From: JBBECJ01 sp963763325
GTDB lineage: Bacteria; Chloroflexota; Chloroflexia; Thermomicrobiales; CFX8
NCBI GenBank assembly: GCA_963763325.1
Contig: CAVXOL010000001.1
Coordinates: 496,001 to 560,000 of the forward strand
Direction: 5' to 3'
Length of the DNA: 64,000 nucleotides
In this document: piece by piece, positions 56,856-64,000 of the stretch
How positions within the stretch are numbered: the stretch's first letter is position 1
Layout: the number at the start of each line of letters is the position of its first letter
Translations under genes and position numbers: made by a program
The notes under the pieces: model-generated
What the model was told of the DNA's origin: nothing
What the model saw: only the letters and a program-made list of their open reading frames with translations
The model's database searches: none

Positions 56856-57254
56856 TCAGGCGCGAGGCGGCGGTACGTCGGGAGTCGATCCCATGCCAGC
56901 GGGCATGATCAGCGCGGTTGTTGGGACTGATGCGATCGGGAGGGACTGGATGTCCTCGGCTGCCGCGTTGATGACTCCGATCGTTGGGGAACTTGCTCCT
57001 GCCGGACTCTGGATGACGACGCCATCCGTCCCGGCTCGGTTGTACTCCAAGTCCGGACTTCCGGTTGTCGTGCGTTGGTCGCCGTGATAATGGCCGGGCA
57101 TCTCGAAGATTGAGTGCTCGTGCGGGCGGTCGGTACCGCATGTGCAGGTGGTTGGGAACGACAATAGACTACCAGCCAGAATCGCCGGCACGATCGCTGT
57201 GCTGGCGATCAGCCGCGTGAGGAAGCTCAGGATGTGCAACTTGCGGCGGTGCAT
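56856..57254 (-). CDS. small secreted His/Cys-rich protein
   Basis: 132 residues from ATG at 57254. Signal peptide (KLHILSFLTRLIASTAIVPA), then TCTCGTDRPHEHSIFEMPGH, then YHGDQ. It contains a Cys pair and several His in about 25 residues, a likely metal-binding patch. The rest is low in features. It sits at the head of the copper operon, so a Cu-scavenging role is inferred. Confidence 0.55.
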   Translation of the reverse strand: MHRRKLHILSFLTRLIASTAIVPAILAGSLLSFPTTCTCGTDRPHEHSIFEMPGHYHGDQRTTTGSPDLEYNRAGTDGVVIQSPAGASSPTIGVINAAAEDIQSLPIASVPTTALIMPAGMGSTPDVPPPRA

Positions 57255-57397
57255 GGTGTCGGTCGTCGTTTCGCTGAAGGTTGCGGTTAGTAGCGTCCTG
57301 TCGAGTCTACCCAAACTGGTCCGTTAGTACGAGTGCGTGCGGCGTTTTCAGGTACGTGGGTGTTTGCTCAGCAGATCGTTAGGTGCGTTGGGGGCGA

Positions 57398-57413
57398 TGT
57401 TTCACGTGAAACG
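57398..57413. promoter_or_regulatory. parS-like site 1
   Basis: TGTTTCACGTGAAACG matches the bacterial parS consensus TGTTNCACGTGAAACA at 15 of 16 positions; the inner 14 bases GTTTCACGTGAAAC are a perfect palindrome. ParB (Spo0J) loads on such sites near the replication origin. Confidence 0.8.
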
Positions 57414-57439
57414 TCAGGTGCCGGGGATGTTCACTCCAC

Positions 57440-57465
57440 CGCGATGTTCCACGTGAAACATCGCG
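57440..57465. promoter_or_regulatory. parS-like site 2 within a 26-bp palindrome
   Basis: Bases 57445-57460 read TGTTCCACGTGAAACA, an exact match to the Bacillus-type consensus. Flanks extend the symmetry to CGCGATGTT on the left and AACATCGCG on the right. It lies 47 bases from site 1. Confidence 0.85.
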
Positions 57466-57506
57466 CCATTGACACACCTCCGGAGTGCGTCGCACTGCCG
57501 ATCATC

Positions 57507-58109
57507 CTACGGCTTGGTATAGAGGTGCCACATCAACGCGGATGACTTCGTCGGGTGAGACGCCCGTTGGACAAGGCCGGCAGCAGCGAACAGCTCCCGA
57601 TCGTGCTGCTGATGATCGTTGATGCGGAAGGAGGTCTGCGGGAACTGCCACTCGTCGCGCAACCACTCGCGTAGCCCATCGAGCAGTTGTCGGTCGAGAT
57701 CTGTTGCCAGTGCACTGTCACGAACCCAGAACGAGACGACGGCCGTGTCATCATCAAACGCGACGCCGGTCCCGCGTGGATCGTACCCACGCCGGAGCAT
57801 CGCGGTTGCGAATGGATTGATGTAGACGCAGCCTTCGCAGCGCGTTCCGTCGGTGTTCAGCACTGTATACGCGAACGCCTCGCGTGCTTCCCACTCGCGC
57901 TCGTGCTCGATCAGGTCCTGCCGGTTCTCATCGAGCGTGAAGTCGTCAGCAGGCCAGGTCGAGTCACTCCAGAGCCGAAGGCGTTCTCGGCTCTCCATCA
58001 GCGCTGCGTAGTCGAGTTCGGTGACATCCGGCCGCAGGACGCGCAACCAGAGGTCAGCGGTTCTCCATTCCGTCGGAACTGGAAGATCATAAGGATAGAA
58101 CGCCACCAT
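57507..58109 (-). CDS. GNAT-like acetyltransferase family protein
   Basis: An intact 200-residue protein. It opens with DLPVPTEWRTADLWLRVLRP and MESRERLRLWSDSTWPADDF, then YTVLNTDGTRCEGCVYINPF and a C-terminal WQFPQTSFRINDHQQHDREL, then FAAAGL. The order fits GNAT acetyltransferases that act on unknown small substrates; the acetyl-CoA loop is not clear-cut. ATG at 58109 is followed closely by the tyrosine-rich MVAFYPYDLP. Confidence 0.6.
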   Translation of the reverse strand: MVAFYPYDLPVPTEWRTADLWLRVLRPDVTELDYAALMESRERLRLWSDSTWPADDFTLDENRQDLIEHEREWEAREAFAYTVLNTDGTRCEGCVYINPFATAMLRRGYDPRGTGVAFDDDTAVVSFWVRDSALATDLDRQLLDGLREWLRDEWQFPQTSFRINDHQQHDRELFAAAGLVQRASHPTKSSALMWHLYTKP

Positions 58110-58157
58110 GCACCTCCAATGAAAACGTCACGAGGCGGGCATCATACCCGCCTCGTG

Positions 58158-58195
58158 GCTGACTGCTGAAAGCTGATAGCTGACCGCTACACGCT
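58158..58195. repeat. GCTGATA micro-repeat
   Basis: GGCTGACTGCTGAAAGCTGA then TAGCTGACCGCT directly before the permease stop. Same family as at 46.6, 51.6 and 61.4 kb. Confidence 0.6.
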
Positions 58196-61100
58196 ACTCG
58201 TAGCGCAACGCTTCAGCGATCGGAACCGACGCTGCCTTGCGGGCAGGAATCCACGTCATGAAGGCCGCCGCAACGATCGATGCACCGATGAAGAACAGGA
58301 CCGTTCCCCACGGGATCACGAAGCCGCTGAACTCAGCGCCTTCCTGGAAGTCCTCGGAGTTGATCAGGTTGTACGACAGGATCAACGCCAGGATCGTCCC
58401 ACTGACGACGCCGAGAATGGCGATGACCAGTGATTCCAGCATGAACGAGAGCGCGACCATATTGCGCTGATACCCGATCGCCCGCAACATGCCGATCTGC
58501 TGCCGCCGCTCGACGACTGAGCGGAACGAGATGACCCCCAGTGCGGCAATACCGGTCAGCAGACCAAGGCCCATGAAGCCTTGCAGGAGCTGGAAGAAGC
58601 CTGTCTGGAACTCGACGGTCTCTTCGATCTCCGTCTGGATGGACTCGGCCTGGACGCCCTGCGTCAGCAGCGCCGACTCGATCTGCTTGGCGACCTCCTC
58701 GGCGTTCGGCGCCGGGTGGTTATTGAGCCTGACGAACAGGTTGCTGAAGTCCGGCGTGCCAAACACCTCGGTAAAGATCGGTTCCGGCATGTAGATGCCA
58801 AACAGCGTGCTGACGTTGGCATCGACAATGCCGATGATCGTCACCGTCTGGGTGTTGCCGCTGCGATCGCTCTGGACTTCGATTGGGATAGCCGGGATAA
58901 CCCCATCAATGATGTCGGCTTCCTTCGGGGCGGCGTAGCCATCCGGGTCTCCGCCGAATTCGTCGTTGGTGAAGATGAAGCTATCGGCGACCGCGACCGG
59001 CTCACCGGAACGAAGCGCCTCCCAGACCGCCTCATCGCTCTCGTAACCCGGAGCACGGGCCTCGAGCGGGATCTCGGCACTCTCAAGGTAGCCGAGGTCC
59101 ATTCCACCAATGTTGTAGAACCCCCACTCATCTTCGCCAGGGTTGCGCACGCGAGTATTGGAGTACGAGATCCCGTCGATCCGCCCTACAGCCTCGAACT
59201 CGTCGACATTGACCTCACTTCCTTCGAGCGATGCCTGGAGGTCGTCAATCGGGTTGGACTGGTTGGTCTCAACCCGGATATCCCAGCCTGCGTCGGCCTC
59301 TTCAGTCGAAAAGAGTTCGATGAAGTTCTTGTTGATCGTGGTCAGCGTGACCAGCGAGAAGATCACCATCGCGAACATTGCAATCGTCAGACCGGTCCGG
59401 CCCTTGGATGCCAGCGGGTAGGCGACCGCTGTCTTGAGTGCCGGGATCCAGCGCGTTGCCAGCCGCCCAATCAGGCTGACGGCGCCGACGATGACTTCCG
59501 CGTTCCACATGATGATCAGTGTTGAGAACGTCACCATCGAGAGGCCGGAGACGAAGAACATCTCAAAGCCACCCGTGCCGAGTTCCGGCAGGATGGCGTT
59601 CAGCGCATCGGTCGGCAGCAGCCAGAAGAGCAGCATGAATGCCGAGAAGAAGGTGTAGACCGGTCGCTTCGGCAGGTAGCGCGAGAGGAAGAGCGACAGA
59701 CCGAGCGACAGCAAGGTCAGGCCGGTCGAGAACCAGAAGATACTCTCGGAGCCAAGCCCCTGGAGCAGCAGCAACACGCCGAACAGCGAGATCGGGACGC
59801 CCCAGCCAACATAGTGGGCCAGTGTCCGCAGCAGCCAGACGACCAGCTTGACCGGGATCAGCAGTACGTTCCAGATGAACTCGATCGGCAGCCAGAAGAT
59901 CGCGCTGACGATGCCGGCGAAGCGCGGCAGCTTGGTCCACCAGCTCCAGCGTGGCCGTCTGTGCGTTTCCGGCGAGGAGTTGTCCGGCAGGTCACGGATG
60001 GCGGCGACGATGTTGAGCCGGCTGGAACGGACCGAGGCAAAGATGATCGTCAGGAACGTCACCGTCACGCCGAGCGAGTAAGCCACGACCAGCGATCGGA
60101 AGGTTGCGTGCGGCGTAATACTGACGAACTCACCGATCAGCTCGCCCATGACAATCGCGATCACGAATGCGGTCAGGACACCGGCGGCCGCGCCGATCAG
60201 CGCTGCGCCGAGATCATACGCGGTGCCTTCGGCAATGAACTGCTGGACGAGGTGGCTGCGCTTCATGCCAACCGCGCGGGCCATCCCCATCTCGGAGCGC
60301 CGCTCGGCCGCCAGCATCATGAAGATCAGGAAGATAAGCAGGATCCCGGCAGCAGCCGAGAATAGGCCGAGGACGATGAACAGGCTCATGAAGATCGCGC
60401 TGAAGAGTTCGGCGCCCTCGACGGCGTCCTGCTTGACCGGGTTCACGCCGAGCTGGTCGCCGCCCTCGATGCGGTCAAGCGCCTCACGCAGCGCCGGGAC
60501 GACGTCATCGGTCAGATTCACGCCGCTCTCAATGCCGCCTGTGTTCGAGATCGCGATAAAGCGCGCCTGACCTTCCAGCCCGGTCAGTTCCTGGACGAAC
60601 GAGATCGGCGCCGCGATGCCAAGCAACTCGCTGGTTTCACCCGACACATCGGCTCCGGACAGGATCGAGCCCGTCGCGATGCCACCGACGGTGACCTGGT
60701 ATGGCTCATTGTTGAAGTAGAACGTCAGGTTGTCACCCACCTGCGAGTTCGTGTTGCCGGCGAGATCCTCCGAGATGATGACGGTGCCTTCCGGCATCGA
60801 CGCCAGATCGAGAGACTGACCGTCTGGAGTGGAAAAGCCACCGAAGCTGTCCATCCGGGCTGGATCGACACCCGACAGAATCGCGGATGGCTCGGACAGC
60901 TGTGCGTCCGTGTTGACAACCGGGACTGCGACCGACAGAACCGGCATCACCCCTTCGATGTCGGGATTATCGGCCAGCGCCGCTTCGAGATCGTCAGCGA
61001 TCGAGGCAGGAATCGGAATGTTGTTAACGGAGATCTGCCCCTCGGCTCCGGTATTGCCGACAAAGGCGATTGACTCATCGACCTCGCCCAGCCCCTCATA

Positions 61101-61352
61101 GGACGCGCGTTTGATCGAGTAGTCGATCGTGTCGCCGGTCGTCAGCGAGGCGGCGATGATCAGCGTCGAGAGCATCAGCCCGACCATGATCAGCACCGTC
61201 TGCGCCTTGCGGCGCGGGATGTTGCGGATCGCCATCTTGAAGATGACCCGGTTGCGCAGCGCGATGAACACCGTCGTCAACAGGCACAACGTCATGATGC
61301 TCAGCGTCACGATCAGGATTGTCGTCATTGACAATCCAAAGATATTGTCCAT
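58194..61352 (-). CDS. FtsX-like ABC transporter permease (1052 residues, duplicated)
   Basis: An intact frame. ATG at 61352 follows AGGAGGACCG. It begins with a membrane helix, then NIPRRKAQTVLIMVGLMLST, a large extracytoplasmic MacB-PCD-like domain (about residues 70-300), and a first FtsX unit with LIFLIFMMLAAERRSEMGMA. Internal helices lead to a second extracytoplasmic domain and a second FtsX unit at the end (FRSVVERRQQIGMLRAIGYQ, later MTWIPARKAASVPIAEALRY). This two-unit layout is typical of lipid, lipoprotein or peptide extrusion permeases. It pairs with the ATPase just upstream. Confidence 0.88.
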   Translation of the reverse strand: MDNIFGLSMTTILIVTLSIMTLCLLTTVFIALRNRVIFKMAIRNIPRRKAQTVLIMVGLMLSTLIIAASLTTGDTIDYSIKRASYEGLGEVDESIAFVGNTGAEGQISVNNIPIPASIADDLEAALADNPDIEGVMPVLSVAVPVVNTDAQLSEPSAILSGVDPARMDSFGGFSTPDGQSLDLASMPEGTVIISEDLAGNTNSQVGDNLTFYFNNEPYQVTVGGIATGSILSGADVSGETSELLGIAAPISFVQELTGLEGQARFIAISNTGGIESGVNLTDDVVPALREALDRIEGGDQLGVNPVKQDAVEGAELFSAIFMSLFIVLGLFSAAAGILLIFLIFMMLAAERRSEMGMARAVGMKRSHLVQQFIAEGTAYDLGAALIGAAAGVLTAFVIAIVMGELIGEFVSITPHATFRSLVVAYSLGVTVTFLTIIFASVRSSRLNIVAAIRDLPDNSSPETHRRPRWSWWTKLPRFAGIVSAIFWLPIEFIWNVLLIPVKLVVWLLRTLAHYVGWGVPISLFGVLLLLQGLGSESIFWFSTGLTLLSLGLSLFLSRYLPKRPVYTFFSAFMLLFWLLPTDALNAILPELGTGGFEMFFVSGLSMVTFSTLIIMWNAEVIVGAVSLIGRLATRWIPALKTAVAYPLASKGRTGLTIAMFAMVIFSLVTLTTINKNFIELFSTEEADAGWDIRVETNQSNPIDDLQASLEGSEVNVDEFEAVGRIDGISYSNTRVRNPGEDEWGFYNIGGMDLGYLESAEIPLEARAPGYESDEAVWEALRSGEPVAVADSFIFTNDEFGGDPDGYAAPKEADIIDGVIPAIPIEVQSDRSGNTQTVTIIGIVDANVSTLFGIYMPEPIFTEVFGTPDFSNLFVRLNNHPAPNAEEVAKQIESALLTQGVQAESIQTEIEETVEFQTGFFQLLQGFMGLGLLTGIAALGVISFRSVVERRQQIGMLRAIGYQRNMVALSFMLESLVIAILGVVSGTILALILSYNLINSEDFQEGAEFSGFVIPWGTVLFFIGASIVAAAFMTWIPARKAASVPIAEALRYE

Positions 61353-61362
61353 CGGTCCTCCT

Positions 61363-61492
61363 GGTTAGTGTGTCAGTCTGTCAGATGGTCAGTTTGTCAG
61401 TCGATCGGTCGGTCGCGAACAGGCTGAACCAGTCACTGCCGAACGCTTGGCTGACATGCTGACTGGCTGATGCCCTGACGTGCTGACAGCTA
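61363..61492. repeat. TGTCAG/GCTGAC micro-repeat cluster between the ABC genes
   Basis: GTGTGTCAGTCTGTCAGATG, GTCAGTTTGTCAGTCGATCG and GCTGACATGCTGACTGGCTG in succession. It fills the 137 bases between ATPase and permease, and could form hairpins that set the relative expression of the two genes. Confidence 0.65.
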
Positions 61493-62252
61493 GTGTCCCC
61501 CACCGTTGGTCGCTTCGGATGACTCGATCAGGCCGTCCTTCATGCGGATGATGCGGTTGGTCATCGCCCCGATCCGCGGATCGTGGGTCACGATCACGAA
61601 CGTCTGCTGATGGGTCTGGTTCAACTCGCGCATCAAGCCCATGATGTCGTCGGCCGTCTCCGAGTCCAGATCCCCCGTCGGCTCGTCCGCCCAGACAATC
61701 GCCGGCTCATTCACCAGCGCCCGCGCGATCGTCACCCGCTGCCGCTGCCCACCCGAGAGCTCGGCCGGCTTGTGATGCGCCCACTCCCGCAACCCGACCC
61801 GCTCCAGGATCGCCATCGAGCGTTCCCGCGCGGTCTTCGGCTTGACGCCCGAGACCAGGAGTGGCAACTCGACGTTCTCGACGGCCGAGAGGACCGGGAG
61901 CAGGTTGTAGAACTGGAAGACGAAGCCCATGTTCTGGGCGCGGTACTCGGTCCGGGCGTTGTCGGGCAGGACGGCCAGGTCGGTGCCGTCGATCAGGATC
62001 TGGCCGTCGTTGATGGTGTCGAGGCCGGAGAGGCAGTTGAGGAGGGTGGTCTTGCCGCAGCCGGAGGGACCCATGATGGCGACCATGTCACCCGCGTTCG
62101 ACCGAGAAGTTGACGCCGCGCAACGCGTTGACGGTGATCTTGCCGGTGTTGTAGGTCTTGACGACGTTGGTGGCTGCGATGATCTGGTCACTCGGCGGCG
62201 TCGCGCCGCCCGCGACGGTCTTCGAAGAAGGCTGCTGGGTCGTGGCTGACAT
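61490..62252 (-). CDS. ABC transporter ATP-binding protein (LolD/MacB type)
   Basis: About 254 residues; ATG at 62252. Walker A VAIMGPSGCGKTTLLNCLSG, Q-loop FVFQFYNLLP, signature AELSGGQRQRVTIARAL, Walker B AIVWADEPTGDLD and H-loop VIVTHDPR are all canonical. A shift near 62095 joins the N-terminal strand (VKTYNTGKITVNALRGVNFS) to the rest. The GTD...LPDNARTEYRAQNMGFVFQ region is typical of the LolD/MacB branch. It drives the FtsX-like permease. Confidence 0.9.
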
Positions 62253-62736
62253 GCAGTCTATCCATCCTTTTCTATCCGTTCCCGCGATCCCCATTGATCG
62301 CGGTCCCCAACTGGCGCTCCAGGAGGGTTGTCCAGCGCATTTCCCCGAACGCGCGTGGACACCTGGTCACAACCAGCGCCTACAATCGTATCGATTCACG
62401 TTTGCGCATTACAGCGACTTGCGGCTGAAACGAAGTGGCCCAAAGGACGGATTGGGGCTGTACCTTTGGACAGGTGCAGGGGGATGCGATATCAGGTCTG
62501 AGGTGTTCGAAGAACCAAAGCCTGTGCTGCTCACAGCAACGTGGTGTCGCAGTGGACAGATGCTGTCAGCAGCATCGAAGGCTGAGGTCGTATGAGACAG
62601 TGCCATGATCGACACTATCGAATGCGTCGCGCGCGACTTCGTATTCCTGCCGGTATGTCAGGGCCGTCAGGTATCCTCCGAGTGACCGATTGTGTATCGA
62701 GAGGATGGAGTTCGAACTGGCGGGCAGGAACGCTCG
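62253..62736. other. intergenic stretch, no supported gene
   Basis: About 480 bases. A plus-strand frame at 62158-62595 has no domain and overlaps the ATPase. I see no clear regulatory element. Confidence 0.4.
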
Positions 62737-63406
62737 CTAGCGACGCACCATTGCCCAGACATGCAACTCGCTCTTAGGTACCTGCCCATCGGCGACGACC
62801 TCGAAGCCATGTCGCCGATAGAACGGCAGGTTGTCCAGATTGACGGTTCCAGGTAACACGGCAAGCCGTCAGCGTCCGCACGCTGCAGACCGGCGGAGAG
62901 TAATCGACCGCCAATGCCTGCGCGCTGGCGGTCAGGCTCGACGCCGATGGTCAGGAGATACCAGTGATCGCCGGAGATTGCCTGCTTGTGCAGCTTGTCG
63001 CCATAGGAATCGAGGGCATTGAAGCGGGCCATGCCGGACAAGCCGAGCTTTCGCGGCGCGAGCACCGTGCCTGTGCGCAACATGCGGCCCATCGTGACGT
63101 CGTAAAGCCAGGCTTGATCCACAACGTGACTGCGTCCCTGGTCGACGTCATCTCCGCGATGCCGTAGCGACGACAGTAGCGGATGGTGGCAGCGAAAAAC
63201 GGCTGCAATCGCCGGCCACGCGAGGATTCGTCGGGAGCGAGGTAGATGATCATCGGGTCGGTGTGAAACGCCCGCGCGAGCAATTCCGCCGCCATCTCGT
63301 CGTCCGAAGCGGTGAGCCGAATCGTGCCGGCGTCGGCCGTGGCTACGCGCACTGCGTCCTCTGCGAGATCTGCACTGGTTCGATTCTGAGTGATGCCAGT
63401 CGTCAT
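62737..63406 (-). CDS. GNAT acetyltransferase, frameshifted
   Basis: About 222 residues. After two shifts near 63110 and 62865 the pieces read: TIRLTASDDEMAAELLARAF, then DPMIIYLAPDE, then KLHKQAISGDHWYLLTIGVE, the CoA-binding loop DRQRAGIGGRLLSAGLQRAD, and the end VNLDNLPFYRRHGFEVVADG. The Q/R-x-x-G-x-G/A loop is QRAGIGG. It transfers an acetyl group to an unknown amine; ATG at 63406. Confidence 0.8.
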
Positions 63407-63464
63407 CGGTGATCTCTCCTTTGCGGTGGAGTGACCTCGCGGCAACCAGGAAGTGCCGGTCTGC

Positions 63465-63899
63465 TTACGCAGTCGCTGGCTCTGCGGGAATGCCGCCGAG
63501 CTGCTGCAGCAGGCCGGCCATGTCGAACATCGTCCAGCGCTCTGCGATCTTGCCGTCGACGATGCGGGCAATGTGGATCTCCTGCATCTCCCATCGTATG
63601 CCGCTGGGCGGGATTCCCATGAAGTCGCCCGAGTGCGTACCGCGCACGGTGATCCGGTCGACGACGCGATCCCCTTCGGCAATCAGGTCATCGATATCGA
63701 CCTCGACATCGGAGAAGGCGGAGCGGAACACGGGAACCATCTGCTTGAAGCCCTCCAGGTCGGGCGGAATCCCCGGACCATGATGGACGAAGTCCGGCGC
63801 GCAGATCTCATCCAACCCGCTCAGGTCCCCGGTCTGGAAGAACTGCTGGACCCCCGCATTAAACCGACGGACCACGGCCTTGTTCTCTTCGACAGACAT
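63465..63899 (-). CDS. SnoaL-like ester cyclase family protein
   Basis: An intact 144-residue alpha+beta barrel. The text ENKAVVRRFNAGVQQFFQTG, then DEICAPDFVHHGPGIPPDLE, then VFRSAFSDVEVDIDDLIAEG, VVDRITVRGTHSGDFMGIPP and IHIARIVDGKIAERWTMFDM is typical of SnoaL/ester-cyclase proteins. Family members include polyketide cyclases, but most are of unknown function. It starts 59 bases upstream of the GNAT start region, same strand. Confidence 0.88.
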   Translation of the reverse strand: MSVEENKAVVRRFNAGVQQFFQTGDLSGLDEICAPDFVHHGPGIPPDLEGFKQMVPVFRSAFSDVEVDIDDLIAEGDRVVDRITVRGTHSGDFMGIPPSGIRWEMQEIHIARIVDGKIAERWTMFDMAGLLQQLGGIPAEPATA

Positions 63900-64000
63900 G
63901 ACACATTCCCTTCGGAATAGAGGTCAGGCGGGCGGCCAGTACCGCCCGTCCCGTTCCCCAACGTCGCCCATGCGTGTGAAGTGACTCAGTTGGCCTGCGC

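Larger units (their letters stand above)
57255..57506. other. intergenic region carrying parS-like sites
   Basis: About 250 bases between convergent or tandem minus-strand genes. It contains two ParB-type sites (see separate entries). Nothing else is clear. Confidence 0.6.

Overview
The window is a GC-rich bacterial chromosome segment of about 50 genes on both strands, with no rRNA, tRNA, CRISPR array or phage module. The gene set points to a Chloroflexota lineage of the Thermomicrobia/Sphaerobacter kind, with an actinobacterial flavour. The pointers are an F420-type luciferase-like enzyme, a PPOX/F420 protein, a CGNR regulator, an AtsA-type arylsulfatase, GAF-rich sensors, many M24 peptidases and MFS exporters, a CopC-CopD-cytochrome fusion and Rex. 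This assignment is an inference; no rRNA or ribosomal protein confirms it.

Layout. 0-13 kb: luciferase-like enzyme (cut by the window edge), LanC-like protein, small membrane proteins, AtsA-type arylsulfatase, a hypothetical gene with a partial tandem duplicate, a K+ channel and an ATPase-LuxR regulator. 13-29 kb: secreted protein, Cys/Met transsulfuration enzyme, HAD hydrolase, UbiA prenyltransferase, Hsp20, a DUF433/DUF5615 toxin-antitoxin operon, alkylation repair (Ada-AlkA fusion and Ogt), DMT exporter, DinB-like protein, BAAT-type hydrolase, M24 peptidase, SelA-like PLP protein, and a GAF-PAS histidine kinase. 29-45 kb: four-helix-bundle protein, three MFS transporters, a second M24 protein, lipoprotein, degenerate receiver protein, UGT-type glycosyltransferase, SMP-30 lactonase, threonine aldolase and a McrB/McrC-like restriction pair. 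45-64 kb: CGNR regulator divergent from two tiny genes, PlsC, a 1346-residue HD-GYP/GGDEF protein, adenosine deaminase, Rex, a copper locus, two parS-like sites, an ABC exporter of the MacB/LolD type, and GNAT and SnoaL proteins.

Many reading frames are broken by single-base shifts whose conserved motifs resume at once in another frame. They are dense in the first 13 kb and sparser later. Long genes such as the 1346- and 1052-residue ORFs are intact. Residual sequencing error is the simplest explanation, so I annotate these loci as whole genes and give the approximate shift sites.

The most notable non-coding features are two parS-like ParB sites at 57.4 kb and three long inverted-repeat elements resembling MITEs (16.2, 31.6 and 32.9 kb). 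There is also a scattered set of short 7-8 bp micro-repeats between genes, and a cluster of GTAAC inverted repeats between the CGNR regulator and its divergent small genes. I found no clearly new multi-gene system. The best leads are the parS pair, the CGNR/small-protein module, the repeat-flanked four-helix-bundle gene and the inverted-repeat elements.
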